Shown here: positions 18,126 through 26,315 of the stretch, one piece after another | Layout of the letters: each line of letters begins with the position of its first letter | How positions within the stretch are numbered: the first letter of the stretch is position 1 | Origin: Pseudomonadota bacterium | GTDB taxonomy: Bacteria > Desulfobacterota > Syntrophorhabdia > Syntrophorhabdales > Syntrophorhabdaceae | Assembly (NCBI GenBank): GCA_026388255.1 | Contig: JAPLKC010000083.1 | Coordinates: forward strand, 53,228-117,227 | Length of the DNA stretch: 64,000 nucleotides | Direction of reading: 5' to 3' | Notes under the pieces: generated by a model | Seen by the model: only the letters and a program-made list of their open reading frames with translations | Database searches by the model: none | Told to the model about the DNA's origin: nothing | Translations under genes and position numbers: made by a program

Positions 18126-18592
18126 TTTGCTCTTTATCTGTTGCTCAAGGAGCATATCCTAAACTTTTGCACCAACTGTTGGTGCAAAACATAAAATCCC
18201 TGTAAACCCAATACAGGCTTTGGTTTGGGCCGATGAACCTTTTTTGCGTCCACAGTGGACGCAAATGATCAAGCTCCCGTCCAATGAATGTAAAAGAGAT
18301 TAAATTTTACCTTATCAGATGCTAAAACGTGGGGGAATAGGGACTAAACGTTTCGAACTTAAAAAAATCCGGGATGTAACGCATTGGCAATACGCATAAG
18401 ACCCAATGGTAAAAGGACTCACCAGAACCCATTCCACCGGAGAAGATGCACTAAAACTATATCGATATCGACATGAGGGACTTTTTCTCATAGGGATGGT
18501 CACCCCCAGGATTGTATTAAAAACATAAGATTTGCATTGTGTATTGAACATCTTTTTACGATGATGTATCATTATACAGATAGGAGGTGTAT
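18126..18592. other. Intergenic region with palindrome pair and broken reading frame
   Basis: This 467-base gap holds the palindrome pair described separately (18165-18265). The remainder (about 18313-18530) has a plus-strand frame open except for one TAA, encoding peptides such as GIGTKRFELKKIRDVTHW. I did not recognise it, and it may be a decayed gene. No RNA gene was seen. The last 12 bases give the AGGAGG ribosome site of the antitoxin. Confidence 0.4.
18165..18265. repeat. Palindrome pair, repeat unit copy 1
   Basis: Two perfect palindromes with single-base centres: 18165-18189 (12-bp arms, TTTTGCACCAAC) and 18243-18265 (11-bp arms, TTTGCGTCCAC), 53 bases apart. Both begin TTTGC and end GCAAA. 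The first palindrome and the following CTGTAAACCCAAT...TTTGG segment recur in diverged form at 19180-19243, on the other side of the toxin-antitoxin pair. The unit may be a mobile or recombination-active element, or a transcript hairpin. Confidence 0.6.
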
Positions 18593-18820
18593 ATGGATAC
18601 AGTAAGATTGAACATAACATTGCCGATAGAGATCGGGGAAAGCCTTCGCAAAATTAAGAATAAATCCGCCTTCATTGCTGAAGCTATAAGAGAGAAGCAA
18701 TCGGCTGAAGAAAAAAAGAAGTTCAGAAAACAACTTGAAGCTGCATATAAAGAAGCAGCAGAAGAGGATTACGAAGTTTATAAGGAGTGGGAAGACACCC
18801 TCAAGGATGGGTTAGAGTAG
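18593..18820 (+). CDS. Antitoxin of MazF-type system (ribbon-helix-helix-like)
   Basis: Small protein of 75 residues. The N-terminal VRLNITLPIEIGESLRKI resembles a ribbon-helix-helix DNA-binding strand and helix, and the highly charged C-terminal helix (AEEKKKFRKQLEAAYKEAA) would wrap the toxin. I choose ATG at 18593 because AGGAGG ends 5 bases upstream; a GTG at 18587 overlaps that site. The stop TAG overlaps the toxin's GTG by one base, so the pair is translationally coupled. It should repress its own promoter, as such antitoxins do. Confidence 0.82.
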   Translation: MDTVRLNITLPIEIGESLRKIKNKSAFIAEAIREKQSAEEKKKFRKQLEAAYKEAAEEDYEVYKEWEDTLKDGLE

Positions 18821-19155
18821 TGAAGCGCGGGGACATTTATCTTGTAGATTTTGAGCCTTCTGTTGGCGCAGAAATAAGAAAAATAAGGCCTGCCGTCATC
18901 ATTTCCTGTGATGAGGCAAATAAATATTTAAAAACAATAACGGTTATCCCATTTTCTTCAAAAGTAGACAGGATATATCCCTTCGATGTTTTTGTAAGCA
19001 AAGAGGAAAGCGGACTTGATACTGATTCGAAACTCAAGATACCCCAAATGAGGGCGGTAGATAAGGGACGACTGAAGAGATATATAATCACACTCCCGGA
19101 AGAGAGGATTGAAGAAACTGAAAAGGCAATAAGGTTACATTTAGCGATTGAATGA
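18820..19155 (+). CDS. MazF/PemK-family endoribonuclease toxin
   Basis: Toxin of 111 residues starting at GTG. The family opening KRGDIYLVDFEPSVGAE, the RPAVIIS strand and the TVIPFSS motif are intact, as is the C-terminal PQMRAVDKGRL. MazF toxins cut mRNA at short sequences to stop growth when the antitoxin is lost. No frameshift is seen, so it should be active. The pair sits between two diverged copies of a palindromic repeat and next to a decayed transporter gene, suggesting that it arrived by insertion in an otherwise metabolic island. Confidence 0.9.
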   Translation: MKRGDIYLVDFEPSVGAEIRKIRPAVIISCDEANKYLKTITVIPFSSKVDRIYPFDVFVSKEESGLDTDSKLKIPQMRAVDKGRLKRYIITLPEERIEETEKAIRLHLAIE

Positions 19156-19179
19156 ACTAATGACACTACGTCTGTAGCG

Positions 19180-19243
19180 TTTGCTCCAAATGTTGGAGCA
19201 AAGAGTGAATACTCTGTAAACCCAATGCCGGTTTTGCTTTGGA
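19180..19243. repeat. Palindrome repeat unit, copy 2
   Basis: Arms TTTGCTCCAA and TTGGAGCAAA (19180-19189, 19193-19202) with a 3-base centre, followed by CTGTAAACCCAAT and a TTTGCTTTGG tail. Alignment with 18165-18230 by eye is clear. The two copies flank the MazF toxin-antitoxin pair as direct repeats about 1 kb apart. Confidence 0.6.
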
Positions 19244-19325
19244 ACAAAGAGTTATTTTATATTCACATTGAATACACGCTGTAAAAAATCATATTTTCCT
19301 TACCCTTTTCTCTTTTTCAAAGGGT

Positions 19326-19521
19326 AACAGCGCTGCTTATCCCCGCTGGCAGGTTATTAAGGCGGTAAAAGAAAAAAGGGTCTACACCTGTCCCGAAGGG
19401 GGTATTCCTCTGGGGACACGGAAGCAGCAAGGTCTTTCTTCTCGCCATGTGGCTTGCGAAAATTCTCCATCCCGACAAATTTCATAATCTTGATGAAAAT
19501 AAGTTTCTAACACAGTGTTAG
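19326..19521 (+). pseudogene. Remnant of FecB-type binding protein, frameshifted
   Basis: A decayed C-terminal fragment of a periplasmic binding protein. Frame 1 reads YPRWQVIKAVKEKRVYTCPEG (minus one residue), then an extra G in the GGGGG run at 19398-19402 shifts the frame to VFLWGHGSSKVFLLAMWLA and KILHPDKFHNLDENK. The live protein at 2543 has NPKWKSIKAVQNKKVY...GVFIWDRP...LWLAKTAYPEHFKDVN at the equivalent place. The frame runs into the palindrome at 19504-19524 and stops. Nothing similar to the N-terminal 280 residues lies upstream, so the gene was lost, probably when the repeat/toxin region was rearranged. Confidence 0.75.
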
Positions 19522-19606
19522 AAAATAAATATTCGAGGCTAAAATCCCCGTCAGTATTGATTACACGGGGAGTCTGACTTTTTTAGAAACAGTTTCTAAA
19601 AAAGTC
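19504..19606. repeat. Second palindrome pair
   Basis: Perfect palindromes at 19504-19524 (arms TTTCTAACAC, centre A) and 19576-19606 (15-bp arms GACTTTTTTAGAAAC, centre A), 51 bases apart, with a CCCCGT/ACGGGG stem between them (19546-19551, 19565-19570). Spacing and single-base centres match the pair at 18165-18265 although the arm sequences differ. The remaining gap to 19892 is very AT-rich (TAATAACTTATAATAACTT direct repeats near 19685-19710) with no gene recognised. Confidence 0.6.
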
Positions 19607-19892
19607 TGCCGACACTGTGTCAACAATTCTGAACAGGAAATTTTATCTTGTATTTTTAAAAATGACATGATAATTACTAATAGTAACTAATAATAACTTA
19701 TAATAACTTAAACAAACTTTATAATATTTATTATAACAATTTGTAATTTACCAAAATGGATATATCTGAAAGTTAGAGCTCTTATTGTTATGTGCGAAAA
19801 CAAATATTTGATTCTATGGGAGCGTAATTTCAGAAAGCAGGAGAGTGATTTATTCATATTTTAATGAAATGACATAATCAACAGGAGAACCC

Positions 19893-20456
19893 ATGGCAGC
19901 ACAGATATTTTACGTATTCCTGATTAACGATGATCGGTATGTTCTCATTGGCAAGACTGGAGACGATCTTGTGTCTTCTGAGCAATTAGGAGTGCGGCAG
20001 CCTGATCTGCATGTTTCTTACCATCGGAATTTATGTGCCATATATGAACTTACTCCTGAAACACTATATTTCAGAGGCATAATCCCTATAGGAGAAAATG
20101 AAAATTACAAATCAATCGGAGGAACCGTGTCTGCTAAGAGTTCCTGTCAAGCTAACTCCCATGATCGGAATGAGGCAATACCATTCAACGGTAAAATAAG
20201 GCTCGCCAGGGGATTTATCAAGGAGCCATATATTAACATGGGTTATCAGAAAGCCCTTGCTTTCAGAACGGTTTTGGATATAACCCTGAAAGATGGACAA
20301 GTGGTTAAGGTAAAAAATCGCTCCCAGGAAATGGAACAAAAGCGTGACGCTCTCAAGGAATGCTACAACTCTGCAAATATCCGGGAATATCGCAAATCCT
20401 TGAATAAACTTGAAAAGATCCTTTATAAATTCAGTTTCGACATAAATTTGCAGTAG
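19893..20456 (+). CDS. Conserved-looking hypothetical protein
   Basis: Not recognised. A 187-residue soluble protein, no signal peptide or membrane segment, starting behind ACAGGAG. The first half is a beta-rich stretch (IFYVFLINDDRYVLIGKTG) and the C-terminal 60 residues form a charged helical region (MEQKRDALKECYNSANIRE). It stands alone between the decayed binding-protein gene and the leftward radical SAM operon. Reading-frame quality and ribosome site support a real gene; no function is offered. Confidence 0.6.
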   Translation: MAAQIFYVFLINDDRYVLIGKTGDDLVSSEQLGVRQPDLHVSYHRNLCAIYELTPETLYFRGIIPIGENENYKSIGGTVSAKSSCQANSHDRNEAIPFNGKIRLARGFIKEPYINMGYQKALAFRTVLDITLKDGQVVKVKNRSQEMEQKRDALKECYNSANIREYRKSLNKLEKILYKFSFDINLQ

Positions 20457-20522
20457 AATTGCCCTACAGAGACCTGCCAGGGGTCTCATGGACTGCAGAC
20501 CCTGTCTGCACAATATTTACGG

Positions 20523-21662
20523 CTACATTTTGTTCTGTCGGTGTACAACCCCCATGGTTCCCTGGTTATAGAGATTCCGTGCAAAACACTCCACAGAAAG
20601 ATCTGCGCCGACAACCATATGCATAAACATACTCTTGTTCCCCACAGCAACGCTCTTCCCGGAGAATTGGCTCGCCAGCGTGCCTGTCGGGATTGAGGTG
20701 AAGTACCCTGAGAAGGGGTATTCCTTAGTCTCCTGATCTTCCTCATAGTATTTGTACCCTGTGGGATAGTCAAAGACCCTGTGTTCGCCCGTCATGATAG
20801 TAAGATACTGAGCCTCGCCAGGTTCGTAATAGTACCAGTCCCGTCCATTTATGCAACTCGTGTGCGGCCAGGGGAAATCCTCCATTCCTATACCCTCAAG
20901 GACGATAACAGCCACTTTATCTTTCTTCAGTGCCGAGTCAACAATGCCTCGAATATCTGTTATTCCCTTTGGGTCTCCTGAAGGGCACGACAAGGGAATA
21001 TGAAAACTGTTGGCAGGCACCATAAGCGCCTTACGGAGTGTCCCGCTTGACGTCTTGAAAGTACAGCCTTCCTTCGCAAGCAAGAGATACTCCGGCACAC
21101 GTAATGCCTCGCTTGGAGATGCATTAAAAAGACTCAGCAGCTCATTTTTGCCCACAATTCTTTCAATATTAGGATGTTTCTCCAAAAATATAAGATCGGA
21201 GACACTGGGGTTGTGCAGACCGGCGTATCTGGCCGACCAATGGGTAGAAACAGCCAGGCCGTCAAGCCTGCTTACGTCGATAAAATCTGTAAAATCCGTC
21301 ATGCCGCCCGTCCCGATAATAACCGGTGTAAAACCCGATTCTGCTATGAACCGGTTCGTCTCGGAAAAAACGGCAGCGAACATTTTTGCCCGTTCGTCAC
21401 CGGTCATTGGCGTATAGCGGTTCGTAAAGTACTGCCCGGCATAGGCCAGGAATACAAGCTGAGGACAATATTGCTCTATGAGATCAAGGGCAACATTGCT
21501 TACCCATCTATTACTCCTGGTGTCCGTATCTCCCGGATAAGGATGTGCCCCCAGTACGCCTCGCATCATCTTCACAACAGGGCCGTCAGCTTCCACTTTA
21601 GCTCCGGTCCGGAGGTCAAAAATGTTCTGCCATTCTCGTGCATCGATAATTGCCACACTCAT
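20523..21662 (-). CDS. Unrecognised partner protein of radical SAM enzyme
   Basis: A soluble protein of about 379 residues; family not recognised with confidence. I start it at the ATG at 21662, behind GGAGG and overlapping the radical SAM stop (ATGA), so the two are translationally coupled. Visible features are VAIIDAREW at the start, LVFLAYAGQYF (about 75-85), VIIGTGGMTDFTDFID (about 120-135), AVIVLEGIGMEDFPWP (about 250-265) and a late NKSMFMHMVVGADLSVE segment. VIIGTGG, IVLEGIG and a His near the C-terminus could suit a metal-dependent phosphodiesterase or alkaline-phosphatase-like fold, but I cannot establish it. Its coupling makes it a likely substrate-handling partner of the radical SAM enzyme. 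Confidence 0.6.
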   Translation of the reverse strand: MSVAIIDAREWQNIFDLRTGAKVEADGPVVKMMRGVLGAHPYPGDTDTRSNRWVSNVALDLIEQYCPQLVFLAYAGQYFTNRYTPMTGDERAKMFAAVFSETNRFIAESGFTPVIIGTGGMTDFTDFIDVSRLDGLAVSTHWSARYAGLHNPSVSDLIFLEKHPNIERIVGKNELLSLFNASPSEALRVPEYLLLAKEGCTFKTSSGTLRKALMVPANSFHIPLSCPSGDPKGITDIRGIVDSALKKDKVAVIVLEGIGMEDFPWPHTSCINGRDWYYYEPGEAQYLTIMTGEHRVFDYPTGYKYYEEDQETKEYPFSGYFTSIPTGTLASQFSGKSVAVGNKSMFMHMVVGADLSVECFARNLYNQGTMGVVHRQNKM

Positions 21663-22666
21663 GATTGCACCTCCAGACTGTTCCATTCCGTCTTTTTTCC
21701 TAGTAGCCTGATCTCACGATGACACTCCGGACAATACTTACCGTCACAGAGGAAGCGATGGAGTTTGTCCCCACCACATCCGAGGCTGAAGCGTTCAATA
21801 ACCACAAACCCGCAATTGGGGCAGATAGTGTTGACCCAATCGGAGCCGACAAAGTTATGGAAATAGACATGGGCAAGTTCGGTCCGTGCAGTCTCCAGTG
21901 CATCATTGATGGCCTCAATATTGGGATATTCGGCATCTTTCATATCGTGTTCCGGTAGAAGCCGAAAAACATGCCAGGGGATCTCGGGGTCTATCCCGGC
22001 AATGAAATCCGATATAGCGTCAAGCTCATCATCGTTGGCCGATTGGATCACCGGTGTTACAATCTCCACGTGGGCTGTTTCGGCAAGCCTTTTGATGGTA
22101 CGAAGCACAGGTTCTACTGAAGGGATGCCTATATAGTCCTTGTTGAACCGGGCCGAAATCCCCTTGAGACCGATATTAAAAAATGAGAAAACGGAGGCGA
22201 GCAACTCAGTGGATTCTTCCGTCGTGTATCCGTTGGTTAGACAGCCCATGGGAATACCCTGTGCCTTCGCCTCTTTTCCAACCTCTATCAGTGTCGGGAG
22301 GGAGACTGTAGGTTCATTGACGTTGAAAACGATGTTGTGGCAGCCCAGTTTCTTAGCCATCCCAACAATCTCCTGCGGGGAATAATCCAGCATCCTGTCC
22401 TGCACGAGCGCGGGATCCTCCTTTGCAATAAATGCGTTGGAGCAATACTTGCAGTTGAAATTGCAGCCGCTCGTCCCTACGGTGAGGCTGCGGCTCCCCG
22501 GATAGGCATGATAGAAGGGGATAGACTCTATCCTGGATATTCCGCAGTTACACCATTTGTCCGGGAAACGCTCCTTTATGCCGTTATTATCCTCAACATA
22601 CATCTTGCATAGGCCCAGCCTGCCGTTCCCAAGCTCGCAGCGCCATTCACAATAGTTGCAGCGCAT
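21659..22666 (-). CDS. Radical SAM protein of the AmmeMemoRadiSam/PflA-like group
   Basis: A radical SAM enzyme of 335 residues. CNFNCKYC (about 68-75, CX3CX2C) would bind the [4Fe-4S] cluster and SAM. The N-terminal Cys cluster (CNYCEWRCELGNGRLGLC) and PGSRSLTVGTSGCNFNC resemble the AmmeMemoRadiSam branch. A Cys-rich C-terminus (CPNCGF, CDGKYCPECH) probably binds zinc or a further cluster. The usual MEMO and AMMECR1 partners of that branch are absent; the coupled gene downstream is unrecognised instead. Transcribed leftward, opposite to the rest of the island. AAAGGAGG precedes the ATG. The reaction is unknown. Confidence 0.88.
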   Translation of the reverse strand: MRCNYCEWRCELGNGRLGLCKMYVEDNNGIKERFPDKWCNCGISRIESIPFYHAYPGSRSLTVGTSGCNFNCKYCSNAFIAKEDPALVQDRMLDYSPQEIVGMAKKLGCHNIVFNVNEPTVSLPTLIEVGKEAKAQGIPMGCLTNGYTTEESTELLASVFSFFNIGLKGISARFNKDYIGIPSVEPVLRTIKRLAETAHVEIVTPVIQSANDDELDAISDFIAGIDPEIPWHVFRLLPEHDMKDAEYPNIEAINDALETARTELAHVYFHNFVGSDWVNTICPNCGFVVIERFSLGCGGDKLHRFLCDGKYCPECHREIRLLGKKTEWNSLEVQS

Positions 22667-23043
22667 ATTCCTTTCCTCCTTTTAGTACATAGCATCTGAA
22701 AGCGGACAGATAAAACTAATTAGGATTACTACTACACGATAGGGTTTAATAATGACTTATTGATACATTTTATTACATACAAAAGTCAAGCGCATACATC
22801 ATTGGATTGCAAGGCTCGTAAATCGCGGTCTACTCTAAGGGCATCGTGGCACAATTTGGGTAAAGATAGACTTGCATAAACACTGCAATATTGAGTATAA
22901 TAGTAATTAATGAGTCCCAATTGTTATTCAAGTGTGCTATTGGTTATTACTGGTATTTAATTACCTGTATTATTGCTGTTGCTGCCATAATATCTCCAGA
23001 GCATCCCTTGGGACATAACGAAATATAGTAAGGAGAATACGGT
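22667..23043. other. Divergent intergenic region with predicted promoter
   Basis: A 377-base gap between the leftward radical SAM operon and the rightward gene at 23044. It carries a good plus-strand promoter, TTGCAT (22872-22877), 18 bases, TATAAT (22896-22901), leaving a leader of about 135 bases before the start. The leader was inspected for known riboswitch cores and none was recognised. The half nearest the radical SAM gene is AT-rich with no clear element. Confidence 0.5.
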
Positions 23044-24078
23044 ATGATGAAAAAAATGTTCCTTATGGTTGTCTGTTTCTGTGTTCTATGTGCCATAGTT
23101 GTCGGAGCTTCTCCTTCTGTAGTGCTGACCATTGGCGGCGCGGTCAAACAACCGCTTAGCCTCAGTGCCGATGACCTCGCAAAATTTCAATCTGTTACGG
23201 TAAGGCTTGCCGAGATTTCTCGTGACAGGAATTACAATGGTGTATTTACGTACCAAGGTGTTCCTTTAAAAACCCTTCTTGAAATGGCATATATCGAAAA
23301 GACAGGGGCACTTTTCAAAAAACCTTTAGATCTTGCCATTGTAGTCCGGGACAGATCAGGAAAGACTGCTACCCTTTCCTGGGGTGAGGTTTTCTACAAA
23401 AATCCTTCCGATATAATTATCGCGATCTCGGCAACTCCTGTCACGCCTCATCACACTAACTGCGGAGAATGTCATCAGGCAAGCTTCTATGAATCCGCGC
23501 TTAACAAGCTCAAACGAAAGATAGGTTTTCCGAAGCTGGTCGTAGCAAACGACTTCTTCACCGACCGGAGTATCGAGGATATCTCACATATTGAGATTGT
23601 TGATCTGAAAAAGGACAAACCGAAGAAAAAAATGGAGATGCTCTTTTCGCCCAATTTCACTATTGTTGACTCTAAAGGCAAGTCCCTGGAAATTACAGAT
23701 TTGAGCGGCTACCCACAGATCGAAACATTCACAAAAGAAGTGGGCGACGGCAGAGGCTACCATGGATTGAAGCAGTTCACCGGCGTATCCCTCCGTGACC
23801 TGCTCAAGAAAGCAGGCGTTGGTTCAGAGACGGACACTGTCTTTCTTGTTTCCTCTCCTGACGGTTATCAGGCAACCTTTTCCTATGGAGAGGTATTTCT
23901 TGCGCCCGGAGGTGAGAGAATCATCGTTGCAGATAAAATCGGCCAGAAACCTTTGAAGGACGGCGGCAGATTTCTCCTTCTTCCTCCTGATGACCTGGCA
24001 GCAGACAGAGATGTAAAAGCAGTGAATAAAATAGAGATAATTTCTATGGACAGTATAAAAAAAGAAAAGGGGAAATAG
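23044..24078 (+). CDS. Exported tandem SUOX-like protein with CXXCH motif
   Basis: Periplasmic protein of 344 residues: signal peptide (1-24), SUOX-like domain 1 (about 27-185) and domain 2 (about 195-335). CGECH (140-144) is a haem-c attachment motif. It closely parallels the first 335 residues of the fusion at 16374 (shared IGGAV(R/K)QPL, LSWGEVFY, SDII(V/I)A(L/I)SA, GRGYHGLK) but stops before the methylase domain. The SUOX fold binds molybdopterin in sulfite oxidase; whether these diverged domains do so is unknown. It has its own promoter and precedes tonB-exbB-exbD, which ties it to outer-membrane uptake. Confidence 0.86.
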   Translation: MMKKMFLMVVCFCVLCAIVVGASPSVVLTIGGAVKQPLSLSADDLAKFQSVTVRLAEISRDRNYNGVFTYQGVPLKTLLEMAYIEKTGALFKKPLDLAIVVRDRSGKTATLSWGEVFYKNPSDIIIAISATPVTPHHTNCGECHQASFYESALNKLKRKIGFPKLVVANDFFTDRSIEDISHIEIVDLKKDKPKKKMEMLFSPNFTIVDSKGKSLEITDLSGYPQIETFTKEVGDGRGYHGLKQFTGVSLRDLLKKAGVGSETDTVFLVSSPDGYQATFSYGEVFLAPGGERIIVADKIGQKPLKDGGRFLLLPPDDLAADRDVKAVNKIEIISMDSIKKEKGK

Positions 24079-24150
24079 AAGTAGTGAACAGAGGGTTCCA
24101 TTTCAATCTCTACGAGACCGAATGTATTGAACAATATCGGAGTGTAATCC

Positions 24151-24951
24151 ATGTCTGACCTGGCCTTATCAGGACTGGATATTCGGACGCCTTCTCTGGC
24201 ACACCATCCTCAGTGGAGGAAGTGTTTCCTCGTTGCGGTGGCACTACATCTGGCAATTCTGTCCATTCCCATATCAAAACTCGGCGGCTACTACGGTAGG
24301 GATAGTAGGGAGATTGAGGTTTCCGTCATACCGGAACCCACCCCTGTAGCGACGGTCCCGCCGGTAAAACCGATCTCTCGGCCTGTTCAGCCATTGAAGA
24401 TAGAAAAAATTAAGAACCCACCGCCAAGCCGTCCCGAAGGAAAAAAAACCGCCGAAGAGCCGCAGAAAATCGTTTCCCCTGATCTGGTTCCATCAAGAGA
24501 AATGGTTCAGGTGGGACCGGGTTCGGGCGGTGTGGCCATTGTCGGCGGAACAGGAACAGGTGCAACCCTCTCCGGGTCTGCCGGAGAACCGGGAGGATCA
24601 GGCTCAGGACTGGGCCGACGCGGTGTAGGAGGCGGCGGGGGTGGAACAGGCCCCGTGGAGTCGCAATTCGGCACCGGAGACGGACCTCAATGGGCCTATC
24701 AGGAGAAACCTGTCTATCCTTACGCTGCTCAAAGGTTGGGAAAGAAAGGAAGAGTCGTTCTAAAACTCACTATAGACGAGAAAGGAAACCTTACTAAAAC
24801 TGAAGTGATGGAAGCCACGGATCAGATCTTCGTCTCCGCCGTTCTTGATGCAGCTCGAAGATCAAAGTTCCGCCCTGCGCGGAGAAACGGCGTGCCTTTT
24901 GCCGCTTGGGCCACTTGGCCTGTCACTTTCAGTCTCGGCGATCATTCGTGA
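24151..24951 (+). CDS. tonB: TonB-type energy-transducing protein
   Basis: TonB protein of 266 residues. One N-terminal membrane anchor (KCFLVAVALHLAILSIP, about 26-42), a proline-rich span (PTPVATVPPVKPISRPVQP), an unusual glycine-rich linker (GSGSGLGRRGVGGGGGGTG, about 149-167) and the C-terminal TonB domain with YPYAAQRLGKKGRVVLKL and KFRPARRNGVP. It would link the ExbB-ExbD proton channel to the receptor at 6383. A glycine linker in place of the usual Lys-Pro rod is typical of TonB proteins from myxobacterial and deltaproteobacterial gliding or uptake systems. Confidence 0.92.
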   Translation: MSDLALSGLDIRTPSLAHHPQWRKCFLVAVALHLAILSIPISKLGGYYGRDSREIEVSVIPEPTPVATVPPVKPISRPVQPLKIEKIKNPPPSRPEGKKTAEEPQKIVSPDLVPSREMVQVGPGSGGVAIVGGTGTGATLSGSAGEPGGSGSGLGRRGVGGGGGGTGPVESQFGTGDGPQWAYQEKPVYPYAAQRLGKKGRVVLKLTIDEKGNLTKTEVMEATDQIFVSAVLDAARRSKFRPARRNGVPFAAWATWPVTFSLGDHS

Positions 24952-25084
24952 CGTGGCCGGAATATCAATTGCAGAAAGTATTTTCAAAACACGGTGGTGT
25001 GCCTGGCCGGAGTCTATCCGGCTGCGGTACTTAACAAAGTAATGCTCAACAGGCTCCTCACGGGGCCAGGGAAGGAGAACTATA

Positions 25085-25708
25085 ATGTGGTATATGCTTG
25101 TCAAAGGCGGGTGGATGATGATCCCGCTGGCTGTCTGTTCACTCGTGGCCGTCACCATCATCATCGATCGTTTCATGTTTTTCAAACGCATCAGCGTGGC
25201 TCACAGGGCTGAAGAGGTAATCGGCCTCGTTCGGAAAGGACGCACAGACGAAGCACTCAGCATCGTCGACGAGACGGCCGGCGTCTCAGGAGTCTTGGTG
25301 CTGCCGCTCATGAAGGTATTTTCAGCGGGTATTACGCACCGATCCGAACCGGCCGGTGCCATGGAGGCGGCAGGAATTGCCGAGCTCTCCATGATGAGGC
25401 GGGGATTGGTGGCTCTCGATACTATTATTACCCTCTCACCGCTTCTGGGTCTCTTGGGCACCATCATCGGAATGATCAGCTCTTTCAATATCATGGCAAC
25501 AACAGGTCTGGGACAACCCCACGCGGTAACAGGGGGAATCGCAGAGGCGCTCATCGCCACGGCATCGGGCATCACCGTCGCCGTCATCACCCTCGTACCC
25601 TACAACTACTTTCTTGCCAGGGTCGAACGGGAAGCCGATGTTATAGAAACCTACGCCACAAGGTTGGAGCTTGCCCTCAACGCGGCGCCGAAAGAGCAGG
25701 TACAATGA
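25085..25708 (+). CDS. exbB: ExbB/TolQ/MotA-family proton channel
   Basis: Inner-membrane proton-channel subunit of 207 residues with three membrane segments (IPLAVCSLVAVTIIID near the N-terminus; LDTIITLSPLLGLLGTIIGM; and EALIATASGITVAVITLVPYN). The ExbB signature ELSMMRRGLVALDTI with LSPLLGLLGTIIGMI is complete. It works with ExbD to drive TonB. AAGGAG precedes the start, and the stop overlaps exbD by 4 bases (ATGA). Confidence 0.95.
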   Translation: MWYMLVKGGWMMIPLAVCSLVAVTIIIDRFMFFKRISVAHRAEEVIGLVRKGRTDEALSIVDETAGVSGVLVLPLMKVFSAGITHRSEPAGAMEAAGIAELSMMRRGLVALDTIITLSPLLGLLGTIIGMISSFNIMATTGLGQPHAVTGGIAEALIATASGITVAVITLVPYNYFLARVEREADVIETYATRLELALNAAPKEQVQ

Positions 25709-26124
25709 GGCTCCCCCGCAAAACAAGAAAGAAGGTTCGCATAGAGATCATCCCCATGATCGACACCATGTTTTTTCTCTTAGTCTTCTTTATGGTAGCA
25801 ACCCTCACCATGACCATGCAACGGGGGATACAGGTTAATCTGCCCCATGCGGCAACCGCCAGAGACGATATTAAACAGGTCGTCACTTTGACACTCACGA
25901 AAGAAGGCAAGCTCTATTTCGACAAGGATGAAATAGGCTCTCCTGCGGAGATTCAATCACATCTGGCCTCCATGGGGAAACGAGCCGGGGAAGTATCGAT
26001 AATAATCAATGCTGACAAGGCCGTCGAGCACGGCAGGGTTATTGAGGCCATGGACGCCGTACGCAAGAGCAGTATCACGAAGATAGCAGTTGCGGTAAGA
26101 CCTGTAGGTTTATCCGGCAACTAA
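25705..26124 (+). CDS. exbD: ExbD/TolR family biopolymer transport protein
   Basis: A 139-residue partner of ExbB. One membrane span (MIDTMFFLLVFFMVAT, about 18-33) carries the essential Asp (PMID), followed by a periplasmic domain with ITLTKEGKLYFD-like strands and the closing IAVAVRPVG. Translationally coupled to exbB. A GC-rich CCCGAT/ATCGGG stem after the gene (about 26174-26189) lacks a T-run, so termination there is uncertain. Confidence 0.95.
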   Translation: MRLPRKTRKKVRIEIIPMIDTMFFLLVFFMVATLTMTMQRGIQVNLPHAATARDDIKQVVTLTLTKEGKLYFDKDEIGSPAEIQSHLASMGKRAGEVSIIINADKAVEHGRVIEAMDAVRKSSITKIAVAVRPVGLSGN

Positions 26125-26315
26125 ACCACCACAGGCCTTGTAGATTCGCAATAAAAACATGAAAACACAGTTCCCGATGCAAATCGGGTTGACCGTTCTT
26201 TTGTCATTAAGTTTGCCCTGTCGGCAGAGGCAAGAGGTTTCATAATCCGCAAGGTTTAAAACAGGGGACTATGCGCTTTACAGAAAATACTTTGAATTTT
26301 AAGAAAAAGGAGAGC

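Noticed and set aside
18315..18620. Leftward frame of about 100 codons opposite the antitoxin leader
   Set aside because: It has no ribosome site, its composition is unlike the neighbours and it runs over the antitoxin start; treated as a shadow.
18165..19606. CRISPR array or integron attC sites
   Set aside because: The palindromes differ in sequence and spacing, there are no regular spacers, no Cas or integrase gene, and no R-box pattern of attC.
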